From: JBCDCU01 sp039180865
GTDB lineage: Bacteria; Pseudomonadota; Alphaproteobacteria; Rhizobiales; JACESI01
Direction of reading: 5' to 3'
Assembly: GCA_039180865.1 (NCBI GenBank)
Contig: JBCDCZ010000087.1
Coordinates: forward strand, 1-15,332
Length of the DNA stretch: 15,332 nucleotides
Below the pieces are notes generated by a model. That model made no database searches and was not told where the DNA came from. It worked only from the letters and a program-made list of their open reading frames with translations. Below are positions 1 to 8,020 of the stretch, piece after piece. The position numbers were made by a program, and so were the translations under genes. Position 1 is the stretch's first letter, and every line of letters starts with the position of its first letter.

Positions 1-1215
1 CATTTCGAGGTCGGTCCGCCATTCTTCCATCTGATCGGCGCCCGTCGCGACATTAAAAGGCGGGGTATAGATTTCCGCGCGGTGGACGGCAGCGGAATCC
101 AGCTCACGCAGAACAATATCGCCATCGTCTTCCACTTCGGTTGGTTCAACACCGCCAACAATTGCAACCTGACCGGTCGGAAGAAGGACCGAGCAACTGT
201 TGCGGCGGGCGGGAGCCGTTCCCTGCCAGTCGCGACTCCCGGCGGATTGCCAGGACCCGGAAGACGGCTCGATCCTGACAGCATCACCCGTCCATCCAAC
301 CGCGAGCACATGCGCCTCGTAATTACGTTCCGGCAAAAGCGGCAGGAGGACAGAATTGAAGAAGTGCTCGGTAATCCCCTCATCACGCTTTACCGCTGGA
401 AGATCGCCGACTCCCTCAAAACTGCCATCCTCCGGTGTGTAATAGCCGGTCCCGAGCCCTGCGAGCGGGGACGCAAAGAAGATCCGCCCATCCGGCATCA
501 CATGGCCGCGCGGATAATTCCGGTAAGAGAAATTCGACGTCCGGTTGATATCGATTTCCCAGCTATCCTTGCCCGCTGAATAGATCTCGGGGTGTTCGTG
601 CTCATGCGGCACATGTTCGTGGCTCGGGTGACCCGCAAAAGCCATCACCTCGCCGCTCTCAAGCGTGATCAGGGTCGGATACCAGCGCCCGCCCCCCAAT
701 TGGTGGCCCGGCATTCCGGCAATCGGCTCAAAGGCCATGTCCCGCACGCGGACCCAGCGCCGCTGCCAATGCTGATAAATCCAGCAGGCTCGCTCGCCAT
801 CCCAGTGGTTCAACGCTTCATGCGGGTTCTGCTCGTTACCATCCTGATCGAACAGTGGATCATGGTGCGCATGTTCGGGCGGCGGGTTTCCGTAGAAACT
901 CAGTGGCCAGTCGCGTGTGCCGCCCCCGACCAACAGGCGTCCGTCGCCGAGAAACGCGTGCCCGCAGCAGAAGAGATCGGTATTCGGCGAATTGTTAATA
1001 TTGAAGAGCCGGTGGTCGGAGACCCGAAAGCGCTGGGTTTTCAGAAAGTCGATGCCACCCTTAAAGTCTTGAAACCTGTCAAAACTGTGCTCGCTTCCAC
1101 CGAAAAAGAGAATTTCATTTGTGGGCAGTGCTGCGGCGTGAACGACCAGAATATTTGCTTCCAGATCGCCGCCGTTCTGCGATTGAACGATGTGCCAAGG
1201 CATGACGGACCCCAT
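1..1215 (-). CDS. Kelch-repeat galactose oxidase/glyoxal oxidase-like protein, 3' end cut by window
   Basis: This reading frame is open for 405 codons and leaves the window before a stop, so the C-terminal part is missing. Successive kelch blades with Gly-Gly turns are visible: HAAALPTNEILFFGG near the N-terminus, FCCGHAFLGDGRLLVGGG, GGGRWYPTLITLESGEVMAF, and SCSVLLPTGQVAIVGG followed by AEIYTPPF. The FCxGH and RWYPT motifs match the blades of fungal and bacterial glyoxal/galactose oxidases that supply the Cys and Tyr of the Tyr-Cys radical cofactor. The last visible blade has Arg-Asn where copper oxidases carry the Tyr-His copper ligands. A loop after RWYPT is rich in His (HPSHEHVPHEHEHPE). 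An in-frame stop lies four codons before the first ATG, so no signal peptide can be added. Another ATG at 1203 has a GGGG upstream and could be the true start. The fold call is firm; enzymatic activity is doubtful. Confidence 0.85.
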   Translation of the reverse strand, partial: MGSVMPWHIVQSQNGGDLEANILVVHAAALPTNEILFFGGSEHSFDRFQDFKGGIDFLKTQRFRVSDHRLFNINNSPNTDLFCCGHAFLGDGRLLVGGGTRDWPLSFYGNPPPEHAHHDPLFDQDGNEQNPHEALNHWDGERACWIYQHWQRRWVRVRDMAFEPIAGMPGHQLGGGRWYPTLITLESGEVMAFAGHPSHEHVPHEHEHPEIYSAGKDSWEIDINRTSNFSYRNYPRGHVMPDGRIFFASPLAGLGTGYYTPEDGSFEGVGDLPAVKRDEGITEHFFNSVLLPLLPERNYEAHVLAVGWTGDAVRIEPSSGSWQSAGSRDWQGTAPARRNSCSVLLPTGQVAIVGGVEPTEVEDDGDIVLRELDSAAVHRAEIYTPPFNVATGADQMEEWRTDLEM

Positions 1216-1428
1216 AATTGGGCATCATGATGCGAAAGGACGACGCGATTTACGGCTTTTGCATCCGATATCCCGTTTCTCATTTGTGTTTGTTTTTCTT
1301 ACAAAGAATGATCGTCAGTCTAACACATCGACTACCTTCAAATGTGGCAGCGGACCGTCCAGCGCGCGAAAAAAGTGGCGGGACTCTGCACCCCTTACGG
1401 TAACGCGGGTAAGCCCTCGCCCGGCTCA

Positions 1429-1456
1429 CTTTCACACTTAGAAGAATGTGTGAAAG
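1429..1456. promoter_or_regulatory. Inverted repeat CTTTCACAC-N10-GTGTGAAAG
   Basis: This is a perfect 9-bp dyad with arms 1429-1437 and 1448-1456 and a 10-bp spacer. It lies about 190 bp upstream of the GST start and overlaps a second dyad that shares GTG at 1448-1450, so the two could not form as hairpins together. No T-tract follows, which favours an operator over a terminator. Function is inferred from position and symmetry only. Confidence 0.4.
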
Positions 1457-1475
1457 GTCCACATTCTCGAAGAAT
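1443..1475. promoter_or_regulatory. Overlapping inverted repeats AGAATGTG-N9-CACATTCT and ATTCT-CGA-AGAAT
   Basis: The arms AGAATGTG (1443-1450) and CACATTCT (1460-1467) are perfectly complementary. The right arm also pairs in a tight dyad, ATTCT (1463-1467) with AGAAT (1471-1475). Together with the dyad at 1429-1456 this gives three mutually competing symmetric elements. A transcription-factor site or alternative leader folds are both possible; the sequence does not decide. Confidence 0.35.
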
Positions 1476-1478
1476 AAA

Positions 1479-1503
1479 ACTGTCCATTCTGTATTCAGAC
1501 AGT
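1479..1503. promoter_or_regulatory. Inverted repeat ACTGTC-N13-GACAGT
   Basis: A perfect 6-bp dyad with a 13-bp spacer sits directly downstream of the other dyads and about 140 bp before the GST start. It is short enough to arise by chance. It is listed because it extends the dyad cluster. Confidence 0.2.
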
Positions 1504-1643
1504 AACGCTACGTTATGACAAGATTAACTCTGATCACGCTCTTGTCCGCTTAAGAGCTAATCTTCGTTTAACTATACGGCTTTAGCGAAATTTTATCTCC
1601 CTGGATTACATTATTGTCAGACTTATAAGGAAAGAGCGGCACC

Positions 1644-2264
1644 ATGCATACACTTTACGCGACAATCGGTTCAGGGAATTGTTTCAAAGCCCATCTGATT
1701 ATGAACCAGTTGGGCATCGGCTATCGAACGGAATTCATAGATGTCCTGAAAGGCGAAACGCGGCAGCCGCGTTACCTTGAGATCAATCCTGCCGGAACCG
1801 TTCCGTTCCTGCGTTTGTCCAACGGCAACACGATTGCGGAATCGAATGCGATGCTTTGGTTTCTCGCGGCGGGGTCCGATCTGGCGCCCAAATCCGCTTA
1901 TGAGCAGGCGATGGCAGTCCAGTGGATGATTTTCGAGCAGACACGTCTTGAGCCAAACATTTCACCGGCGCGCTTTTTTACTTCAATTCTACCTGCCCGC
2001 CGCGACGAGATGAGCGATCAGATCAAGGGCTGGCAGGCCAAAGGTAACGAAGGTTTGAAGCTTCTCGATCAGCACCTCAGCAATCGTGACTTCGTTCTCG
2101 GCACGGATTACTCCATCGCAGATATCGCGATTTACGGATACACCCACGTCGCCAATGAAGGCGGGTTCGATCTTGCGGCCTATCCGGGCATTATGAACTG
2201 GATCGGCCGCGTCGCCTCAACCCCGCGTTACATGGCGATGAATGCTCTACCGGCCGCTGCTTAA
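1644..2264 (+). CDS. Glutathione S-transferase family protein
   Basis: This is a 206-residue cytosolic GST-type protein expected to conjugate or bind glutathione for detoxification or stress handling. Residues 1-80 form the thioredoxin-like domain: a strand and loop with IGSGNC (8-13, Ser/Cys candidates for activating glutathione), GTVPFL with the cis-proline at 54, and the glutathione-binding ESNAM at 66-70. Residues about 85-206 form the all-alpha domain, with the N-capping box SIAD at 157-160. Length is typical of the family. The start is supported by AAGGAAAG about 9 nt upstream of the ATG. Subclass and substrate cannot be read from the sequence. The next gene begins 45 bp downstream on the same strand, so cotranscription is possible, although a GC-rich dyad spans the stop codon. 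Confidence 0.9.
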   Translation: MHTLYATIGSGNCFKAHLIMNQLGIGYRTEFIDVLKGETRQPRYLEINPAGTVPFLRLSNGNTIAESNAMLWFLAAGSDLAPKSAYEQAMAVQWMIFEQTRLEPNISPARFFTSILPARRDEMSDQIKGWQAKGNEGLKLLDQHLSNRDFVLGTDYSIADIAIYGYTHVANEGGFDLAAYPGIMNWIGRVASTPRYMAMNALPAAA

Positions 2265-2271
2265 AGCGGCC
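2252..2271 (+). terminator. GC-rich hairpin across the GST stop codon, weak terminator candidate
   Basis: GGCCGCT (2252-2258) and AGCGGCC (2265-2271) form a perfect 7-bp stem whose loop contains the GST stop codon. No run of T follows, so intrinsic termination is not well supported. It could instead stabilise the 3' end of the GST message or weaken readthrough into the GGDEF-EAL gene. Confidence 0.25.
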
Positions 2272-2309
2272 TCAAGATTACGGTTCGCCGAAACTGGGCT
2301 ACAAAGACG

Positions 2310-4379
2310 ATGCGAGTTCTTTCAAACACGCCGAAATCAAAACCGAAACCGGGGAAGCCCGGTCTCGCAGATCATCACATGGAGGGGCTGAAAACACCCC
2401 TTTGGATCTTCGATATTGATCATTCGCGGGTTGCGTGGGCAAATTCCGCAGCACTTGACATTTGGCAGGCAGAAACGCTCGACGAACTTATCAGCCGGAA
2501 CATGGGCGTGGAAATGTCCATGGCGGTCGCTCAGCGTCTTCGCCAGTATCAGGAAGACTTCATCGCCCATAATGCGACGTTCACGGAACTCTGGACGCTT
2601 TATCCAGGAGGTGTGCCGACGACACTCGACGTTATCTTTAAAGGCTATCGCTTTGAAGACGGTCGCATGGGCATGCTGTGCGAGGCCAGGGCGCAGGCTG
2701 AAAACACACCGGAAACGCTCAGAAGCGCCGAAGCCCTTTTGCACACATCGGTGATGATCTCGCTCTATGATCTTCAAGGTATGCCGCTTTATTGCAATCC
2801 GGCAGCGCGCGCATCGCACATCGATACCACTATCAATGTCCGCGAACGGTTTGTCGATCAGGCCGAGTGCGATGACCTGATGGCGCAATTGCACAGAAAC
2901 AGTGGCTGTCGCAGGTCGGTCCGTGTACGCACGACCAAAGGCATAAGGTGGCACGAGATCACGGCTCGCGACTGTCTTGATGCCGTGACAGGCGAGCGGG
3001 CCTTTCTTTTCAGCGAGACCGATATTTCCGACCTCAAGGAAACCGAACAACGGGTTCGCTATCTCGCAGACCATGACGTGGTGACCGGCTTGCCGAACCG
3101 CAATTTCGTTCGCTCCGTTATGCCGGACCAGTTGAAAGCCGCGGAAAAGAACGGTGAGAACGTTACGTTCCTTGTCCTTGATCTCGATAATTTCAAGACA
3201 GTAAATGATACGCTCGGTCATGCGGCCGGAGATGAATTGCTGATCAAGGTCGGTAATCATCTCAATGAAATCACCGGCAACAAGGGCAATGTCGCGCGGC
3301 TTGGCGGCGATGAGTTTCTCATCTGGCTGCAAGGGATCGATAATGGCGAAGAAATCGACCGTTTTGCTGCCGAATTGCTTGCCTGTTTCAGGGAAGAGAC
3401 CGTCATTGAAAACCGCAGATTTCTTGTGACCCTCAGTATCGGCGTGAGCCGTTTCCCAGAAGATGGAAAAGACGTCAGCACGCTTTTGAAAAACGCCGAT
3501 GTTGCGCTCTACGAAGCCAAGGAAGAAGGGCGCAATACGTACCGCCGCTTCAGGGTTTCGCTTCGCGCCAAAATTGAAAAGCAGGTTAATCTCGAAAACG
3601 ATCTGCGAACGGCAATTGAAGAAGAACAATTCGAGGTCTATTACCAGCCGCGCCTCGATGTCGCGACAAGTGAGATCATTGGCGGCGAGGCCCTGTTGCG
3701 GTGGCGTCACCCGACCCGCGGATTGCTGGCACCTGGCGCCTTTATCTCGACATGCGAGCAAACGGGCCTCATCAATGACATCGGTGAATGGGTCCTTGAA
3801 CAAGTCGGCATTGAGCAGAATGCCCTTGAGCGGGGCGGCTATCCAATCACCCTTTCCGTCAACATTTCGCCGCGTCAGTTCAGGTCGCGCTCACTTGTCG
3901 ATAGTGTGCTCTCGCTCCCGGACCGCACCGGATGCGATCCGAACAAGATCGAGCTTGAGATTACAGAATCCATGCTCATGAGCGACAATGAAGACGTGGC
4001 AAAACTTCTCTCCGCGTTCAAGGAGCGTGGCTACGGCATTGCGATTGACGACTTTGGCACGGGCTATTCGAACCTTGCCTACATCCAGCGCTATCCGATC
4101 ACCAGCCTCAAGATCGACCGGTCCTTTGTGAACGATATCGAAAACAACGGTGCGGTCACACAGATGATCATCTCTCTTACTATGCTTCTCGGTATCAAAG
4201 CCGTTGCAGAAGGCGTTGAGACGGAAGGGCAGCGCGAATGGCTCCATACCCACAAATGCGAAGAATATCAGGGCTTTCTCTATTCGCCGGCGGTATCAGC
4301 TGACGAATTCCGGCACATGCTTGTGACCGCTAAAACCGAACCGGCGGATCTTATCCCTTTTCCCAAGGCGATGGGCTAA
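2310..4379 (+). CDS. PAS-PAS-GGDEF-EAL cyclic-di-GMP signalling protein
   Basis: This 689-residue protein makes and/or breaks the second messenger cyclic di-GMP. Two PAS-like sensor regions lie at about 25-125 and 140-245; no membrane segment is visible, so it is probably cytosolic. The GGDEF domain (about 250-415) has DVVTGLPNR, DLDNFKTVND and an intact RLGGDEF at 330-336. The inhibitory I-site is lost: RxxD, expected at 323-326, reads GNKG. The EAL domain (about 430-675) keeps EALLRW (460-465), NISPRQF (518-524), ELEITES (548-554), DDFGTGYS (580-587), LKIDRSF (600-606), AEGVETEG (633-640) and YQGF (653-656), so phosphodiesterase activity is likely. Both domains look competent; net direction is unknown. 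The ATG at 2310 has only a weak ribosome-binding site. Its stop lies 17 bp from the convergent ribonucleotide reductase gene. Confidence 0.95.
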   Translation: MRVLSNTPKSKPKPGKPGLADHHMEGLKTPLWIFDIDHSRVAWANSAALDIWQAETLDELISRNMGVEMSMAVAQRLRQYQEDFIAHNATFTELWTLYPGGVPTTLDVIFKGYRFEDGRMGMLCEARAQAENTPETLRSAEALLHTSVMISLYDLQGMPLYCNPAARASHIDTTINVRERFVDQAECDDLMAQLHRNSGCRRSVRVRTTKGIRWHEITARDCLDAVTGERAFLFSETDISDLKETEQRVRYLADHDVVTGLPNRNFVRSVMPDQLKAAEKNGENVTFLVLDLDNFKTVNDTLGHAAGDELLIKVGNHLNEITGNKGNVARLGGDEFLIWLQGIDNGEEIDRFAAELLACFREETVIENRRFLVTLSIGVSRFPEDGKDVSTLLKNADVALYEAKEEGRNTYRRFRVSLRAKIEKQVNLENDLRTAIEEEQFEVYYQPRLDVATSEIIGGEALLRWRHPTRGLLAPGAFISTCEQTGLINDIGEWVLEQVGIEQNALERGGYPITLSVNISPRQFRSRSLVDSVLSLPDRTGCDPNKIELEITESMLMSDNEDVAKLLSAFKERGYGIAIDDFGTGYSNLAYIQRYPITSLKIDRSFVNDIENNGAVTQMIISLTMLLGIKAVAEGVETEGQREWLHTHKCEEYQGFLYSPAVSADEFRHMLVTAKTEPADLIPFPKAMG

Positions 4380-4396
4380 GATCCACAAGCCTTCAA

Positions 4397-7300
4397 TCAG
4401 GACCCGACGTCTCGTTCCCGTTCGTCTTCGGCATTTTGCATCAACACCGGATTGGTAATGCCAATCCCGAAGGCCCCCTCAAAATCAGCACTGGATGCTC
4501 CATGACGCATTCCAACCGCAATCGAGGAGACGAGGACGTCAACCAGAGCCTGAGTCGCATCGTCATACTTAGCCGTTCCATCCGATCCCGCATCTTCGAC
4601 GCGCTCAAGGTCCGGGAGAACCGCGAGCGACGGCGTGTTGATGATCCGATCGACACGGGTCTGGGCGTCACCATTGCGGCGCGTCTGACCGGTGAGCCAT
4701 GATGCAACGATCCTTTGGGCGACCTTCTGGATATCATCGGAATCGCTTTGCGCGTCACACGGTTGAGCATCCAGTGCGCCCGACGACAATGTGTTGGCCG
4801 AGGTCAGCGGTTGTGACAGTTTCGAGCCGTCGCGATAAATCGCGACCGCCTTCAAAGCAAGCGCTGCACCCGTCGCAAACGTGTCCTGGCATGCCGCAAG
4901 GCTCGTCCGGCTCGGTACATTGACGGTTTTGGAAATCGCACCACTCACAAAGGGCTGTGCTGCTGCCATCATCCGCAAATGGCTCGTCATGGAAAGCGAG
5001 CGGTTGCCGTTTGCACCGCACGGAACGGAACAGTCGAAAACGGGCAGATGGCGCGGGTTCAGCCCCGGGGCGCCCTCGAGGGTCCCGTGGCCAAAGCAAT
5101 GGGCGTTCGCCGTTCTGATTTCAGCCGCTGAAAAGCCGAGATGGCTTAGAAGGTTAAATCCGGGCTGCATGAGTTTGGCCTCACTCAATCCAACCGCCCT
5201 CGCGCAAAAGGCAAGCCCAAGGATCGGCGGTGCAAAGGCCGCTTCAAGGCAAGAGGCTGTCGCAACTGCACTTTCGGCAGCCTTGATCAACTGATCGGTC
5301 AGCCCGCGCGCCTTGAGGGTATCGGGATTGATGTGAGGGGCGGAGCGCAAGGTTCGGGCGCCGACTACATAGCGGTCAATCTCCTCAATCTCGTCCTCGG
5401 AATAGTCGAGTGCCCGCAAGGCCTCCGGGACGCAGCGGTTGATGATTACCACATGCCCGCCGCCAGCCAATGTCTTGTGTTTGACGAGCGCATAATCCGG
5501 CTCGATCCCCATGGTTTCGCAATCCAGGATAAGGCTCGTCGTGCCGGTTGGCGCAATCACACTCGCCTGCGCGTTGCGGTATCCGTGCTTTTCACCAAGC
5601 GACAAAGCGCGGTCCCATGCGTTGCGGGCCGCATCTATGAGGGACTGATGCATCCCGCCCGGTCCATCGAGCACGACCGGGAACCGAGACAAGCCTTCAT
5701 ACCCGTCCCGGTGACAGTGGGCTGCCCGGCGATGATTGCGAATGACACGCAGCATAGGATCCCGGTTTTCGGCAAAACCGCGAAACGGACCAATATCGGC
5801 GGCAATTTCGGCCGAAGTTGCGTAGGTCAGCCCCGTCATCAACGCCGTCACCGCACCACAAAAAATCCGCCCTTCATCGGAATCGTAAGGAACCCCCGAC
5901 GCCATTAAAAGACCGCCAAGATTGGTGAAGCCGATCCCGAGCGGGCGATAGGCGTCGGTTTTTTCCGCCATTGCATGCGACGGATAAAGGGCTGCGGAAA
6001 CCGAAATTTCCAACATCAGTGTGATGAGCCGAACGGCCTGTTCGAACGCGGCCAAATCCATCTCAAGTCCGCTATCTGACACCGCACGCAGATTGATGCA
6101 CGCAAGGGTCGTTGCGGTATCATCGAGGAACAGGAACTCAGAGCAGGAGTTGGACCCGTTGATCCGCCCGCTTTGCGGACAGGTATGCCATTCATTAATT
6201 GTCGTCTCGAACTGGACGCCAGGATCGGCAGACGCCCAAGCTGCGGCGCCGATTTTGTTCCACAAATCCCGCGCTTTCACCGTTCTGGCGACTTTGTTGT
6301 TGGTGCGGTTGATCAGGTCCCAATTGCCATCGGCTTCGACGGCACTCAGAAACTCTTCGGACAGACGGATCGAATTGTTCGACCGTTGCCCCGATACGGA
6401 ATGATAAGCATCGGAATCCCAGCCGGCGTCATACTCATCATGCGGCATCCAGGACCCGCCATGATCGGCTAGCTCTATCGTGCCGAGAATGGCATTATCG
6501 GGAACATTATGATCCCGCGCGTCCTCGATTGCGCGGCGCAAACGCGGATTGTTGCGAATCCGTACCGCGAGCGACTGTTGGGTTTTGCACTCACCGCAGG
6601 CGTTGAAAATCTCTTCAAGATAGCGATTGCAGACACGCGACCCCGAAACCAGCGCCGCTACTTTTCTCTCCTCTTCGACCTTCCAGTCGATGTAGTCGAA
6701 AATGTCGGGATGGTCCGCATCGACGATTACCATTTTCGATGGCTGACGGGTCGATCCTTTCGCTGTCACAAGGTGCGCTGCCCGGTCCGATGCCTTCAAA
6801 GCCGCGAGCAATCCAGATGACGTCCCTCCGCTTGACAGCTTTTCGCTGGCACCGCGCAGGCTTGAAAAATTCGCACCGGTGCCTGCCCCGAACTTCGCAA
6901 TTTTCGCCTCATTGGAAATGAGTCCGATCACACCTTCATCGGCTACGAGATCATCCTTGATCGACTGGATAAAACAGGAATGGATGAACGCCCGCTCATA
7001 GGCAAGCGGCGCGTCATCGGTTTTGCCCGATTGCGCATCCGCAGTCGCATACCCCTCTCCGCCTTGGTCAATTCCATAGGCCCAATGGAGACCGGCGTTG
7101 AACCATTGAGGGCTGTTGGGCGCGAAGACCTGCAGAACGAGCATGCGCTGCATTTCATCGTAAAAGGCACGAGCATCCTCTTCGGAATCAAAATAGCCGC
7201 CCTTCCAGCCCCAATAAGTCCAGAACCCGGCAAGCCTGTGAAACACCTGGCGGGCGTCGCGCTCCGCTCCGAACCGGTTCTCTTCCGGCATGCCATTGAG

Positions 7301-7591
7301 TACTGCGTGATCGGGTTCGGAGCGCCACAGCCAGTCGGGCACACCAAGCTCCGGGATCGCCCGCGCTGCCGCCGGCACACCTGATTTGCGAAAGTACTTG
7401 CGAACCAGTATGTCGGTCGCAAGCCCGCTCCAGTGTGATGGCACGACAATGTTGTCGAACGCGAAGGCGCGCGTGCCGTCTGCGTTTCGAACGTCGACTG
7501 ACACTGTAGAATATGTAATTTCACTAGGTGTCTTAAAAGATCCCTGTGTAAACAAGCGTTTGACCCGCATCTCAAACCCCGCTGCTTCCAT
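4397..7591 (-). CDS. nrdJ: Class II (B12-dependent) ribonucleotide reductase, divergent with eroded C-terminus
   Basis: The protein (1064 residues) should reduce ribonucleotides to deoxyribonucleotides with adenosylcobalamin as radical source. The core is well conserved: ATP-cone-free N-terminus, HSCFIQS with active-site Cys206, AKFGAGTGANFSSLR (232-246), the NxCxE catalytic triad in SNSCSEF (N481, C483, E485), partner Cys498 in LACINL, APTGTTS (680-686) and AVAIYRDGSKLSQPL (915-929). After about residue 930 it departs from the family. Usual NrdJ proteins continue through a TSCPD domain to a C-terminal CxxC-type redox tail and often reach about 1200 residues. Here only a weak trace remains (IAVGMRHG...FEGAF at 1024-1041), one lone Cys occurs at 945, and no Cys pair is present. 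The family usually begins at M-K/R-x-x-R-x-F, so the ATG at 7570 (MRVKRLF) may be the real start. No cobalamin riboswitch was seen upstream. Confidence 0.9.
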   Translation of the reverse strand: MEAAGFEMRVKRLFTQGSFKTPSEITYSTVSVDVRNADGTRAFAFDNIVVPSHWSGLATDILVRKYFRKSGVPAAARAIPELGVPDWLWRSEPDHAVLNGMPEENRFGAERDARQVFHRLAGFWTYWGWKGGYFDSEEDARAFYDEMQRMLVLQVFAPNSPQWFNAGLHWAYGIDQGGEGYATADAQSGKTDDAPLAYERAFIHSCFIQSIKDDLVADEGVIGLISNEAKIAKFGAGTGANFSSLRGASEKLSSGGTSSGLLAALKASDRAAHLVTAKGSTRQPSKMVIVDADHPDIFDYIDWKVEEERKVAALVSGSRVCNRYLEEIFNACGECKTQQSLAVRIRNNPRLRRAIEDARDHNVPDNAILGTIELADHGGSWMPHDEYDAGWDSDAYHSVSGQRSNNSIRLSEEFLSAVEADGNWDLINRTNNKVARTVKARDLWNKIGAAAWASADPGVQFETTINEWHTCPQSGRINGSNSCSEFLFLDDTATTLACINLRAVSDSGLEMDLAAFEQAVRLITLMLEISVSAALYPSHAMAEKTDAYRPLGIGFTNLGGLLMASGVPYDSDEGRIFCGAVTALMTGLTYATSAEIAADIGPFRGFAENRDPMLRVIRNHRRAAHCHRDGYEGLSRFPVVLDGPGGMHQSLIDAARNAWDRALSLGEKHGYRNAQASVIAPTGTTSLILDCETMGIEPDYALVKHKTLAGGGHVVIINRCVPEALRALDYSEDEIEEIDRYVVGARTLRSAPHINPDTLKARGLTDQLIKAAESAVATASCLEAAFAPPILGLAFCARAVGLSEAKLMQPGFNLLSHLGFSAAEIRTANAHCFGHGTLEGAPGLNPRHLPVFDCSVPCGANGNRSLSMTSHLRMMAAAQPFVSGAISKTVNVPSRTSLAACQDTFATGAALALKAVAIYRDGSKLSQPLTSANTLSSGALDAQPCDAQSDSDDIQKVAQRIVASWLTGQTRRNGDAQTRVDRIINTPSLAVLPDLERVEDAGSDGTAKYDDATQALVDVLVSSIAVGMRHGASSADFEGAFGIGITNPVLMQNAEDERERDVGS

Positions 7592-7972
7592 ATTGCCGGC
7601 GGAATCCGAGTGCCATTCGGCCCCAATGTGACTGCCACTTGGCCCTCAAACAGTCTCATGCCCCACCATTAGTAAAAAATTAACATTAACAAAATCTGAG
7701 ACGCTAGGGGTGTATTTTGTAAATTGATAATATGGTAAACGGCCACTTATATTCATACTTTGTGATTACATAATTAACTGAATTCTGTATATTTTATCAT
7801 CTATTCCCCTTAATACTTTTATTTTTAAGTATTTAATAGGATCAGATTCATTTTTTACCGTATTTTTCCATAAAATATTTTTATACCTGTTGAAATTGAT
7901 AGACGTATGTCTTACTTCTCACACGGCATATAAAAGCATTGAACAGCCGTAGACGCCATTTGGTCTAAATGT

Positions 7973-8001
7973 TTGACATTTTGTTTCTAGGCATTTTCTT
8001 C
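7973..8001 (+). promoter_or_regulatory. Possible promoter with consensus -35 TTGACA for the solute-binding protein gene
   Basis: A perfect TTGACA stands at 7973-7978 at the edge of the AT-rich island. The hexamer 17 bp downstream (TTCTTC, 7996-8001) is a poor -10, so the call rests mainly on the -35 and position. If real, the leader would be about 250 nt and include the nested dyad at 8021-8075. Confidence 0.25.
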
Positions 8002-8020
8002 ACTCGGAAAAAGACTTACA

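Larger units (their letters stand above)
1216..1643. other. Divergent intergenic region between the kelch gene and the GST gene
   Basis: I see no convincing gene in this 428-bp spacer; the short frames crossing it have no family features. It must hold promoters for both divergent genes, but no clear -35/-10 pair stands out. Its main content is a cluster of inverted repeats between about 1429 and 1503, listed separately. The GST ribosome-binding site (AAGGAAAG, about 1627-1634) lies at its right end. Confidence 0.6.

Noticed and set aside
82..1230. Two plus-strand open frames (82-579 and 592-1230)
   Set aside because: They lie opposite the continuous minus-strand kelch frame, which has recognisable blades. 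The plus-strand products show no family features.
2337..3803. Long minus-strand frame of 488 codons
   Set aside because: It is antisense to the clearly real PAS-GGDEF-EAL gene and encodes no recognisable domain. Such long shadows arise from codon bias.
5333..5908. Plus-strand frames across nrdJ, such as this one
   Set aside because: They are antisense to highly conserved ribonucleotide reductase sequence and have no ribosome-binding site or domain.
7592..7720. Cobalamin riboswitch or NrdR box upstream of nrdJ
   Set aside because: A GTGGCAGTCAC-like stretch on the minus strand briefly suggested a B12 box, but the other conserved riboswitch blocks are missing, and no NrdR-type palindrome is visible.
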